Shown: piece by piece, positions 25,801 through 36,099 of the stretch
Layout: each line of letters begins with the position of its first letter
How positions within the stretch are numbered: the stretch's first letter is position 1
Assembly: GCF_958298935.1 (NCBI RefSeq)
Contig: NC_084938.1
Coordinates: 24,657,501 to 24,721,500, forward strand
Direction of reading: 5' to 3'
Length of the DNA stretch: 64,000 bases
Source: Phragmites australis
Lineage: Eukaryota > Streptophyta > Magnoliopsida > Poales > Poaceae
Program-made: the position numbers and the translations under genes
The notes under the pieces: model-generated
What the model was told of the DNA's origin: nothing
Database searches by the model: none
The model's input: the letters and a program-made list of their open reading frames with translations, nothing else

Positions 25801-26789
25801 TAGAATGCTCTAGTTTGTGATGTGATGAATCGTTTGCGTTGACTTAGATGTTTATTTGTGATTCTTCAGTGACAAGCCTGGAAACCACGACTTCAATTTG
25901 CTGAAGAAGCTTGTGCTTCCTGACGGATCGATCCTGCGCGCCACACTCCCCGGGAGACCAACCAGGGACTGCCTGTTTTCTGATCCTGCTAGGGACGGCA
26001 AAAGGTTAGCAGTAAGCTTATATCTATTTTGCTTACTAGTCGATGTGCTGATGCCACGCTGAAACTATTCTGAAACCATTTCATGCTTGCAGCATTCTCA
26101 AGATATGGAATCTGAATGAACACTCCGGTGTTATTGGCGCCTTCAACTGCCAAGGTGCTGGTTGGTGCCGAGTAGGGAAGAAGAATCTCATCCATGATAA
26201 GCAGCCCGGGACAGTGACTGGTGTCATCCGGGCACAGGATGTGGACTACCTTGCAAAGGTTGCTGACCACAACTGGAACGGCGACGTGATTGTGTATTCG
26301 CACATAGGAGGTAGATCATCATTTCCCCTGAATTATTGCCAACAAAAACAGTCCTGCCTATTTCATCTGAACTACTTTCCGATCACTAACAAGCAATCTT
26401 GTGTCCATTTTTTAGGGGAGGTGGTCTACCTACCAAAGAACGCTTCCTTGCCCGTGACACTGAGATCGCGCGAGTACGAGGTGTTCACCGTCGTCCCTGT
26501 GAAACACCTGCCGAGCGGCGCCTCCTTCGCGCCGATCGGCCTGATCGGAATGTTCAACTCCGGCGGCGCGGTGAGGGAGGTGAGGTACGGTGAGGACGAC
26601 GCCGACGTCGAGCTCAAAGTGCGCGGCTCGGGAACCGTTGGAGCTTACTCCTCAACGAGACCGAAGAGCATTGCTGTCGATTCAGGGGCAGTTGAGTTCT
26701 CATACGACGATTCATGCGGCCTGGTTACTTTTGAGCTCGGCCTGCCGAAACAGGAACTCTACTTGTGGACTGTTTCGGTAGAGTACTGA
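22886..26789 (+). CDS. Alkaline alpha-galactosidase / seed imbibition protein (GH36; annotated in databases as probable galactinol-sucrose galactosyltransferase)
   Basis: Thirteen exons join in frame to 754 aa: 22886-23076, 23632-23882, 23977-24067, 24208-24256, 24340-24431, 24524-24631, 24747-24881, 24978-25388, 25476-25617, 25708-25775, 25870-26004, 26093-26310 and 26416-26789. Family signatures include [52 protein letters not shown] (D391, nucleophile position) and [17 protein letters not shown] (D454 region, general acid/base). GH36 plant enzymes act on raffinose-family oligosaccharides: true raffinose synthases transfer galactose from galactinol to sucrose, whereas SIP/alkaline alpha-galactosidases hydrolyse it. 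The chain is shorter than bona fide raffinose synthases and appears to lack their extra insertion, so I favour the hydrolase; this is inference. There is no signal peptide, so the protein is cytosolic or plastidial. All catalytic motifs are intact. A MULE begins about 10 bp beyond the stop codon and must affect the 3' UTR. Confidence 0.94.
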
Positions 26790-26859
26790 GATCGATGCAA
26801 TGACAAGTTCGGAAAGTCAAAATCCAAAATTAGATAATATATATGAGTGTATTTATCAA

Positions 26860-26865
26860 AATAAA
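26860..26865 (+). terminator. AATAAA inside the MULE terminus, possible substitute poly(A) signal for the galactosidase gene
   Basis: Canonical AATAAA followed by AT-rich sequence lies 71 bp beyond the galactosidase stop codon, in the left terminal inverted repeat of the MULE. It is the first canonical signal downstream of the gene. Use in vivo is inferred. Confidence 0.4.
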
Positions 26866-27058
26866 TAATATATAGTCGTATTTATGAATTAGCATCCGTA
26901 TTCGGCATATGGTGTACCGAAAATTCATTTTCAGTATACGGTGTATCGAAAAAGTCATTTTCGGCACACAGCGTGCCGAATACGGCACTGTTGCCCGTAT
27001 TCGGCACATCGTGTGTTGAAAATGCCTATTTTCTGACAAAATTATTATTTTTACACGT

Positions 27059-27340
27059 GTTGTTATTTTATGTAATTGCCAAATATGGTCGTGGCTGTGG
27101 CTGGCTGCGATTTCATTTTGTCATTTGATACTGGTATGTTGTTATTTCATGTAATTGGTAACTTTCATCTAAATTTAAAATTATTTGCTAATTTAATTGT
27201 CATTTTATGCCGGTGTGTTGGCACTTCATGTAATTAGCAAATTTTAACAAAATTTAAAATTATTTACCGGTGTGTTGTCATTTCATGTAATTGTCAACTT
27301 TCAACAAAATTTGAAATTATTTGCTAATTTAACTGTACAT
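27059..27340. repeat. Minisatellite-like repeats inside the MULE
   Basis: Four degenerate units start with TGTTG followed by a CATGTAATTG-like block and AAATTTAAAATTATTT. They begin at about 27059, 27137, 27217 and 27272. Unit length varies between roughly 55 and 80 bp. Confidence 0.65.
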
Positions 27341-27673
27341 TTCAAAATACGTGAGAAAGAAAGCATGTAGTCTCTAAGGCGGCGGACAACCTTAACACTT
27401 AGGTATGTTTGAACATGCACAACATTAACCCTTATATCATTGATCATCTCAAGATGATGGTGAAAAGTGACGACGTAAATTAGCGAAAGAATACCAGTTG
27501 TGCCAGTCAAGGCTATCAGGGTAAGATGGTTGTCGTCTCCGGGGTGGTGATTAGAAGTTGTGAGGATGGGTACAAGAAAATCCAACATCATCTTCACGGT
27601 CATCACGGTCCTCCGGAGATGGAGGCCTCAGAGGGAGGGGTCGAGGTGACATGAAATCGTCGTCGTCGTCATC

Positions 27674-29766
27674 TTAAGCTATCACGGTAGGAGCACGTCT
27701 TATTTCGTTGTTGGTTAGACACCATGTCGATGTGGTGTGTGAACGTCCTCTTGTAGTGTTCGTTGAACCTTCTCCTGTATGGCTGGTGGAATGTCGAGGT
27801 ATTGGTGGCATGAAATCATCATCCGCATTGGTCTCGTCATTTTCAGGTAGAATAGTAGAGGGCGCTCTTGTACCTCTCAGATTCGCTGATCTTCGTCGTC
27901 TTCTACACAAACCAGGTATCACACCCCCGCCGAAGAGCATATGCATCACCAAGAAGTGTGGGATTTGTTTGTTGATCAACTCTGCGTGTTCTAGGAATGC
28001 CTAACGCAGAAGAGGAGCATTCGAATCAATGACAATAAGATAAGCAGGGTGATCAAATAGAAAATGACGAACCTGTATGTGGGATGCATACTAGTCGGGC
28101 AACATCGCCATCCTTCTTTGCCTCATACAGAAATCTAGCAAAGAAGGATGGTCAGCTAGTCTGAGGAGGTTGTGTCCACTGACAGGGCTGGAAACTCAGT
28201 GTACACTGCTCGGGACCAAGAGCCTCTGTGAACTCCTTGGCTTCAGCACAAGAACGTAGCACATGATGGGTCGCAGACGAAGGTGCGTCTCATGATTGTG
28301 CCTCACGGGTATTGGACGAGCGTCTGCTGTGTGAGGCACGGGATGGGTCCATGACTGGTACGTCGTACCCCCTCGAATGTGGGGCACAACCACCTAGACC
28401 ATGTAACGCGGACAACAAGCGAGACCCTCTCGTCCTCATGTAGTCCCGGAGAGGGTTCTGATCCCTCCGCGTTGATGACCCACTTGCTTCCCCACATGCT
28501 TGCTCCGCCTGCGTATACATTTCGTATCCCGCTTCAGTCTGTATTTGATGAGGGTCATGTCAGTAATACGGATGTGTAACTAATGAAAATTGTTAGAAGT
28601 ACAACATCACTTACCACCACATGAAGAAGACACGCACGATCCTCGGAGAAGGGTCTGGGGGCCGACGGTGCGAGTCAGTTGAGTAAGGTGGCCCGCGTGC
28701 GGGAATGGTACCACAAAAAGTACTCCCAGTACGTGCCGTCGTTGTACTGTCCTACAGGAACGACGACATCCACTGCACCTGACTCTGTCCACCTGTTTAT
28801 GTGCTCCGCATTAATCTCAAACCAGTTGGGGATCTAGAGCTGTAAATGGTGTAGGAACTCTGAAATAGAGCCCATCTTCTTTAATCATTGGGTTGCGGCA
28901 CACAATCCTTTATACGTAGCAACCAACACAACAGGTTCCCAACTGTAAGATGTCGTCTCGTAGGGACGTAATGCGAGTTGACCTGCTAACCATACAATAT
29001 GAGGAAGTACATAATCGTCTGTCGTGTTGCAGAACATGATGCCTCCCAGCATGATTAACAAGTACACCTCGTAATGCTGCATAATTGTAGCCTCGTCCAC
29101 ATCCGGTGGATATGGACCAAACTGTGGTAGTCCATGAATCCATGACGTGGAGAGCCCAACATCCTTCATGTCATATTGCACACCAAACCTACAAGATGTA
29201 GAGACTCAATAAAGCATGAATAACACTAGAATATATAAAGTGCATTACATAACAAATAATTATCTGGCCTAAATATAACTCTTCCACTGCTCCTTTGCTG
29301 GTCGCGAAAGTACTAACGGGGTGCCCCTGATCGGTAGCTCGGTCAGCATGGCCACATCCTGCAAAGTTACAGTCATCTCTCCACAAGGAAAGTGGAACGT
29401 GTGCGTCTCAGGACGCCAGCGGTCGACGAGGCCTATGAGCAGTGACACCTCGATCGGCAGGAGGGGAGTCCTGCCACCGCCCTCCATGGGAGCTCCGACC
29501 ATCATAAGAGCGAACGGTAGTAGTCCTGCCCATGCGAGTGGCTCGTGGAATCGAGTGTCTAACTCCTTAATCTTGTGCACACTCCTGGAACACAACAGAA
29601 CCAACTGCAAAGGTATTCAATATATTTATTGAGTAAGTAACAAGTTATCAGGGCATTTGGAAATCATGTATTATTGTTGTACCTGTTGCCTTGTGAAGAT
29701 CATCCTTCCCCTGTTGTTCTCATCGTACCGTAGCTGAAAAAGCTCGGGAAGATGAACGTGAGACAT
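27674..29766 (-). CDS. Transposon-borne plant mobile domain (PMD) protein gene, probably degenerate
   Basis: The minus strand encodes a protein of the plant mobile domain / aminotransferase-like PMD family. A start exon at 29683-29766 (MSHVHLPELFQLRYDENN) splices in frame to one ending at 29604, which gives RFHEPLAWAGLLPFALMM, LLIGLVDRWRPE, THTFHFPCGEMTVTLQDVAM and LTELPIRGTPL. A further exon near 28885-29191 gives EATIMQHYEVYLLIMLGGIM and YSWEPVVLVATYKGLC. More weakly open segments follow at 28607-28792, 28290-28520 and 27674-27979; the last is Ser/Thr-rich. PMD genes occur both as host genes (MAIL1/MAIN in silencing and genome stability) and inside MULEs and gypsy elements; this one lies inside a MULE. 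Several joins are uncertain and the 3' half may be broken. Confidence 0.7.
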
Positions 29767-29951
29767 ACCAATGATTTCAAACCTTATGGTTCAATAAAAA
29801 AATAACGTAAGACATCAACTATTACAAAATAGGTACAATAACTAATAGGTGAATAACAATTTACAATATAAACCATGTCTACAATTAACTTCATAAAACA
29901 AATTAAATTGCAACAACTCTAATACAATACAGTTCGATCATAGCTGATAGT

Positions 29952-32475
29952 TTACCACCGGGTCGGACAAGTCCTCCTGTCATGGCCAGATTGTTTGCAT
30001 ATTTTGCACTTACGTAGGCCATCAACAGCATCTGCTGCATCCATGTCACCTTGCAGCCTTGGGGCCTTTAGGCCTCCCAGGATCAGTGTGTTGTGCTCTG
30101 GGATAAGGTACCCACTTAGACCCTTGATCGCTTTGTAGCTGCTTCCGATGTTGAAGGAACGTATCTTTGGAAGCTATGTGCTCCTCAATGCATCGATCGT
30201 GAAGTAGGGTGATATGTATTGTGATCTGTCGTTGCCGTCCATATCCTTGCAAGCAGCAAAGACATGAGAGCACGGGATATGGTGCAGTTTTAGTTTATTG
30301 CATGTGCACTTCACCTCGTGATGACCAATTTGACATTGTTGCACGGTGTCCCCCGCGCTATACCCTGAAGTGTACCAGTGGTGATACATGACCTCGAATT
30401 CATTATTGGCCCGGTCGTAGATCCTAGTTTGATAAAAGTGTGCCTTATTCCTCCTTTTTCTGGATATGATTTCCTCCACCTTAGGTGCAAACCGCGTGCT
30501 GCACTACATTGCAGCTATATCATGGTCTCGAAAGTAGTTAGCCGTTCTATAGAATGTGAGCTCAATGATGGCACACAACAGGAGGCCGCGTATGCTTTTT
30601 AGGACATTGTTGAACGTCTCCACTATGTTCATTGTCATGATTGTATACCTAACATCAGAGACAACAGTTTTAGATAGGATATTTGCATAACTAAGAGTAA
30701 AATACGATCATTGAAACGCTATGTTCTAACCTGGCATCGTGAGTATCATGGATTATGGCCCAACACTCCGCCGACTTTCCCGCTATCCACTGGTTAAACG
30801 TAGCACATGAATTGATAATGATGGTTTGGCTCCCCATCATTTACGTCCGCAGATGGTCCTCATGTGCTTCCTGCTCTGCCATCATCTTGCGAGTGGTCTC
30901 ATTTAACTCTTATCATATCTCGTTGAGCTTCGCCTGCTGGTTCTGAAGACACAACCCTTTAAATCTCTTTACAAGACCCTTGTTGTGGTACCTTGAGTAC
31001 AGGTTTGCACCCTAGTGTCGCTTGCACCACCTTCTCTCCACATCAGGTCATGCAATGGAGTAGTTTGTGCTATTATGCAGCACGTCTAACGCATGCAAGA
31101 GGCCCTTTGTTACAGTCTAAGATGATGCAAACTTGTTCTATATTACCAACGACACGTGTCCTTACCAAGGTGAGGAACCACATCCAACTATCATTGTTCT
31201 CACTCTCAACCATTGCAAACTCGAGATGAATGATCTGATTATTTGCATCCGCTGCCATCGCTATCATAAGGTTACCATGGTACTTGCCGCTAAGAAATGT
31301 GGCATCCACATATACAACCGGCTTGCAATGTCTGAAAGCTTCGATGCATTGGGAAAAAACCAGAAAAATCTAATGAGGTATCGGTCAATGCTGCTGTATG
31401 ACCCATCCTGCAGCGTGATCGGCTCATCCGCCATGGCCCACTGAGTCCCTGGATACGTCATAGCAATGTTCTGCAGCAGTCTCGGGGCATAGTTGTAAGA
31501 CTCTTCAAAACTTCCAAACAACACCTTCAACGCCTTCTGGTTCGCTCGCCACGCGGTGTGGTAATTGATCAACATACCCGTCTTAATTTGCACCTCCTCC
31601 ATAATGGATTTTGGCGACAAACATATCTTCGTACCAACAAGGGTGATGAGGAGTTGGGCTATGAACCTCGCATCAACGACGTGGCTCACATTCCTAATAG
31701 CCTATTCGCTGCATGTATGTGGGGTGTGTCTACTCAGCACAAAATAGTTCTCGTATTTTGGCTTATGTGCTCGTACGAAGTAAGGACAATTCGGGTGCTT
31801 GATACACCTGACCTCATACTCTGTAGTGTTAGATCGGGCGCACTTGTGGTCCCTTCTTGTGATTACAGCACAATTGCCGATAAAGTGGATGACCACTTCC
31901 CTATTCTGAAATCGTTGTCCCACCCGGATATCGCTATTCTGGTATCCCCATTTAGATGGGGTGTTATACTCAACGATGGTACAATTTAGCAGCCTAGCAC
32001 CATGAAAGTACTGGATCGCCGACACTGAGTCATCGTTGTCAGCACCTTCTTCATCCCCGCTGCCACCAGCTTCATCATCCATGCATCCTACATCTACCTT
32101 AGTAGGGTCCACTTCAGGTCCCTCTGTACTGGAACTACCCTCCCCGACATGCCCTCCCTCCTCATCATGCATCACATGATGGTCTGATACTTTCACGCTA
32201 ATCACCACTTCACCTTGCATCAGTCGTGATACTATGTTTACGTACACCCTCATTTCAAAGTTCTCCTCCAATACCTTACGTGAGTACAAAGCCCATGCGT
32301 TGCTCCTTCTCAAATCGAACAACGTATAGACAATGACTGAGCTGTTTGGCACAAGCCGTGGCTGCACACCCTCTAGGATAACATTAAAGGACTGCTGGTT
32401 CACACGCAAAATGCTCATAATATGTGATTTTAAGCCATCTAGATTAATAGATAGCTCAACCGTACTCTCTACCAT
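29952..32475 (-). pseudogene. mudrA-like: MURA-like MULE transposase, frameshifted
   Basis: Homology runs the length of a MuDR-type transposase. The N-terminal part (31702-32475, 257 aa from MVESTVELSINLDG) has the MuDR domain VGQRFQNREVVIHF and CARSNTTEYEVRCI. The next part (31264-31689) carries SPKSIMEEVQIKTG. The catalytic core at 31073-31330 has YVDATFLSGKYHGN and AMVESENNDSWMWF. A SWIM zinc finger follows at 30174-30479 (CTCNKLKLHHIPCSHVF), and a C-terminal zinc knuckle (CKICKQSGHDRRTC) ends at a stop codon at 29952-29954. The reading frame shifts near 31350, between the N-terminal part and the catalytic core. It is open in no single frame across 30480-31070 and shifts again near 30050. 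No intact transposase can be made, so mobility would depend on another copy. Confidence 0.85.
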
Positions 32476-32683
32476 GCAAAATAGCGGGACGTTCTCAATA
32501 ATAAATATGGATAGTCATAGCGTCTCTTCTAAACAAACGTAAATAGGCAAATAACTACTTAGATGTATGTACGATAAACAACTAATTACACCATATATTA
32601 ACCTAAGTGATAAAGCTAATTAATCAAATTAGTTCTGTTAATTTGCTTCAAAGCTCCATTTTTTCTCTCCTCTTTCATAAATT

Positions 32684-32852
32684 CATGCCTGTGGCGGGAT
32701 CATAACTCCCATTATCATGCCTATGACGGGATCGTAACTACTTTTTGTGACGGGATCGTAACTCCGGTTATCATGCCAATCGCGGGATCATAATTGCAAT
32801 TACACTATGTTAAATTCTGTTACGAGATCATAATTACTATTACAAGATCATA
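32684..32852. repeat. Short tandem repeats (CGGGATC(A/G)TAACT family)
   Basis: About six degenerate units containing GCGGGATCATAACT or GACGGGATCGTAACT, spaced 25-40 bp, separate the transposase start from the right terminal region of the MULE. Non-coding. Confidence 0.6.
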
Positions 32853-33349
32853 AATTATGCAAATACTTTACGTACTCTAATTTATCAGCTTAATACCATT
32901 TAATCAATATATTCAACAGAATAAATACTCTACTTACTCTAATTACATTTACTAATCTAAATATTAATTACATACATAATCTACGTACTTACTATTATGA
33001 AAGACAGTCCTCTCCTTGCGCTGCTGCTCGGTCTGGCTGCTGCTGCTCCTCCTCGCTGCTCCGTTGCTGCTAAATGCCGAACACTGCTACTCCTCCTCTC
33101 CTTGCACTACTCCTCCTCGCTGCGATGCTGCTGCGCTTCTGCTCGACTGTTGCTATGCAAGCTCAACTGCTGTTGCGCTCCTACTCGCGCCATTTTATAG
33201 GCAGCGGAGCATGCAAATGCCCGGCCGAAGGAATCAAGTGGAAAGCACAAACGCGCAAAGAGTTGGCCGGCCGAATAAAGCGGAAAGCGAAAAGGAATAA
33301 AATTTAAAGCATAAAGCGCGACGTGACGTGACGGTCAAAAGTAGACGTG

Positions 33350-33504
33350 ACGGTGTACCGAATACGGGTTTTTCGGCACATCACGTGCCGAATACGGCAC
33401 TGTTGCCTGTATTCAGCACACCGTGGGCTGAATACAGGTGATTTTCGGCACACGGTGGGTCGAATACGGACAACGGTATCATATTCGGCACACGGTGTGC
33501 CGAA
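33350..33504. repeat. Subterminal palindromic repeats of the MULE (right end)
   Basis: Several copies of TTCGGCACAN(4-6)GTGCCGAATACGG-like sequence occur here. The clearest, at 33484-33504, is a perfect palindrome built on TTCGGCACAC and GTGTGCCGAA. The same motif family occurs near the left end (about 26896-27015). Transposase-binding arrays are often subterminal and repeated, which is one possible role. Confidence 0.7.
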
Positions 33505-33610
33505 AAACCCTTTTTGGTACACCTGTACTTAATACGTATGATAAATTCATAAATACGACTATATTTTATCTATTTTAATAAATACGTTTATATATGTTAT
33601 CTAATTTTGA

Positions 33611-33780
33611 ATCGATGCCGTTCAGATGAGGTTTTTTTATGTCTTTCAGAGGCAAGAAGGCAGAGACGAGTGTTCTCAATTTCTCAGGCTCTTGAGCTTT
33701 GTACTGTTACGGCAATTCCGTAAGCGGCATCGGCAGCGAAAGTTGTGTCTAGGAATGAGCATACAGCTGAACGTAACAAT
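33611..33780 (+). other. Displaced 3' flank of the galactosidase gene
   Basis: If ATCGATGC is the MULE target-site duplication, this sequence was originally continuous with the galactosidase 3' UTR that now stops at 26799. It is mixed-composition DNA without repeats or a gene. Confidence 0.45.
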
Positions 33781-33793
33781 TAGACTCTTAATA

Positions 33794-34049
33794 CTCGCTC
33801 CGTCCAAAATAAGTATGGTTTTATGTTACGTGTAGTTAACTATTTAAAATTTTAGTTATAAATTATTTTTTTTTATATTGAGTTTGGATGTTTAAAAAAA
33901 ATACGGGTAGACTTATCTTGAAAAGTATTTTTATAATGGTATTTTTGCTATATTTTATCAATATATTATAATAAAAAATAATAGTCAATGTTGTATTTTG
34001 AAAAGCATGTTGATGTTTAAAAATAACACTTATTTTAGACTGGAGGAAG
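33794..34049. mobile_element. Stowaway MITE
   Basis: The termini read CTCGCTCCGTCCAAAATAAG on the left and, reverse-complemented, CTTCCTCCAGTCTAAAATAAG-like on the right, the hallmark of grass Stowaway elements. Length is 256 bp, AT-rich. A TA duplication flanks it (33792-33793 and 34050-34051). Tc1/mariner-derived and non-autonomous. Confidence 0.88.
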
Positions 34050-34480
34050 TAATATTGTGGAATTCTTAGCAAAAGAGCCCTAAATCAGATATAAAACGTG
34101 GACCGTCCGATCCCTCCCTTAACAAATACAAGCTGTCGGATCTCCCTCTTGCAACGTTTGCATCTAGCCCATTCTAAAAGTGTCGAATAACAAGTCATTA
34201 CAATCTGGTTATCCCACAGTCTCTCTATACAAATCATTCTCTCCCCCCTCAATCGAGATTCGTCGATCCTCTCTGACCGGCCGCCTTCGCCTCCTGCTAC
34301 ATGTGCTGTGGGGATGATGCGGAGACTCCCGTCCACCTGATCGCGAGATGCCCCTTCGCACAAGGTTAATTTTTGAAAGAAATTTGAGTTGCACTCGCAA
34401 GAATCCCCAAAGGTAGCGCCCGCCTTTGGATTGCTCCACGGCCTTCACTCGTGCCTGCGCTACACTATGACACTTAGATC

Positions 34481-34540
34481 TGTTTGTTTTCGCTTTAGAT
34501 CGTGAGAAACAACATCTATAATTTAAAGTGAAAACAAACA
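34481..34540. repeat. Short hairpin, possible tiny MITE
   Basis: TGTTTGTTTTCGCTTTA (34481-34497) and TAAAGTGAAAACAAACA (34524-34540) are inverted repeats matching at 16 of 17 bases around a 26-bp loop. Confidence 0.6.
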
Positions 34541-34730
34541 CCTATTTTTTAATCTCAACTTTTAAAATCTATCCTTCACATTGTTAAAATACCACAATAC
34601 AGTCTGGGAGAACTTTCCACCGCTTTTGATTTGTGAAAAAAAAAAATCAAAATATCCATCAGGATTAGGATGTTATTACCCACCATTGTCATTAAATTAC
34701 CCCCAGCCCACTGCCCCCGCACCTAATTCG

Positions 34731-35031
34731 AATGCTGTCGCCGGACTCCGCACGCTTCTCCCTCCCGCTCGCCGCCGCCCTCATGTCCGACCGTACCCTT
34801 CCCCCTCCCCCTCCGCCGCGCTCCTCCCTCCCTGGGCCAGAAGCACTGCCTCCATGACCTCGCCGACGACGTCGCCGACCTCCACCGTGAGCGCGACCAC
34901 CTCTCCTCCGCACGCGGGACCTCCAGGACGCGCTCCGCCGCGAGGCTGACGCTGACGCATCGGGCGCCCTCTCCGCCCAACTCTGTCGTATCTTTGCCAC
35001 CCACCCCGCTCCAACCGCGGAGGACCAGTAG
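34731..35031 (+). pseudogene. Frameshifted fragment of an unidentified GC-rich plant gene
   Basis: The start MLSPDSARFSLPLAAALMSD is followed in other frames by HDLADDVADLHRERDHLSS and then LQDALRREADADASGAL, ending at a TAG at 35029-35031. The last two pieces look like alpha-helical, heptad-rich protein, and together they read as one exon broken by two frameshifts. I do not recognise the parent gene. Confidence 0.35.
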
Positions 35032-36095
35032 CTGGATCGTTGGAGGAATCTTCTCCGTGTTTTCGTTCACCGGTGATGTGCTCGTCTGTTTAGCCGTGAG
35101 ATCTTTGCGAGTGGCCTCTTGTCGCAGCCTGGCGAGCCATGGCCGTGCACGCGATATGTTTGTGAAAATGCCGCAGAGACCGCCGGATTGCAGCGCGCTT
35201 GCGAAAAAAATGTTATTACCTTTAGCCACGTACTCGTCTGAGACTTAAAACTTCTTCCTATTTTTATCAGTACTCTTCTCCTGCTTGTGAGAAAAGGCAG
35301 TTAATGGGAATTATGATGTGTTAATGGCCATGACCAATCACAGAATTACTAGTGTATTAGCAATACTCCTATGTGTGCCCACATTCTGTGCATAATTAGT
35401 CCGCATTCTCAAAATTCATATCCATATTTATTGGTTTAATTAATATGTCTCAACACTAAAATTAAAATATCTGTTTGAAGAAATTTTATAGCATGTCTGA
35501 TTCTCCTAACATACTAGATTACTAGATTTCACAAGTAAACATGATATTTTAGATTTTTGATATGCACAAACAGAAATCCAATCCACTCATAATCTAGATT
35601 AACAAATAGTACTTAGCTAACATTGTTTTTAAAATCTACAGCTGAAACCTTTACTTACTCCTGTGCTGCTAGCAAGTCTGAAAGCACCGTCGGCAGATCT
35701 TCGGAAGGGTGTGAGGGGGGGGGGGGGGGGTGCCGAAGCCTCCCCTGCCCCTGCCTGGCCGGCGCCCATGGGAGCCCCTTCAAATGTTTGTCACCCCTCC
35801 GGCTGGGAAGAAGATTAGTTCGTAATGGCCAGTTGAAGATGAGCCCCTAATAATTTTTTTCTGGATCCGTCCCTGACCGACGTGACATTGTTTTCCGCAA
35901 CCTGCCACTTCTCTAACACGTCTACTGCTGGCCTGCCGTGAAGAAGCTAATACTACTATCTGCAAGTGTAGGCCGTCCACAGCCGAGCGCTGCGTCGCTG
36001 ATTCCTGGTGTTCTTTATTTCACATGTAAAATGCGCGCGCTCTCTCTATTTCACATATAACCGCAAAACTCTGGTGCATCGTACCGTTCTGTCCC
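35032..36095. other. Intergenic DNA
   Basis: No gene is seen. There is a 15-base G run near 35717-35731 and an AT-rich MITE-like stretch around 35440-35640. The phrase GGATCCGTCCCTGAC near 35863 is commonly found at LTR or transposon ends in grasses, but no element could be delimited. Confidence 0.35.
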
Positions 36096-36099
36096 GGCT

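Larger units (their letters stand above)
26800..33610 (-). mobile_element. MULE (Mutator-like DNA transposon) with MURA remnant and plant-mobile-domain gene
   Basis: Terminal inverted repeats of roughly 70-75 bp face each other at about 26822-26895 and 33537-33610. Shared blocks are CAAAATTAGATAA and ATATAGTCGTATTTATGAAT. Inside them, both ends carry clusters of TTCGGCACAC/GTGTGCCGAA palindromes. The flanks ATCGATGCA (26791-26799) and ATCGATGCC (33611-33619) match at 8 of 9 positions and are a likely target-site duplication; the left end then has about 20 extra bases with no counterpart on the right. Two coding blocks lie on the minus strand: a broken MURA-type transposase (29952-32475) and a PMD gene (27674-29766). 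The position next to the galactosidase stop codon implies insertion into that gene's 3' UTR. Confidence 0.85.

Noticed and set aside
22886..26789. True raffinose synthase
   Set aside because: Although databases often name this family that way, at 754 aa the protein is shorter than characterised raffinose synthases and seems to lack their extra insertion. The alkaline alpha-galactosidase/SIP type is preferred.
32997..33300. Leu/Cys/Ala-rich plus-strand frames resembling a signal peptide
   Set aside because: They arise from a CTGCTG/CTCCTC simple repeat inside the MULE, are open in all three frames and have no downstream protein.
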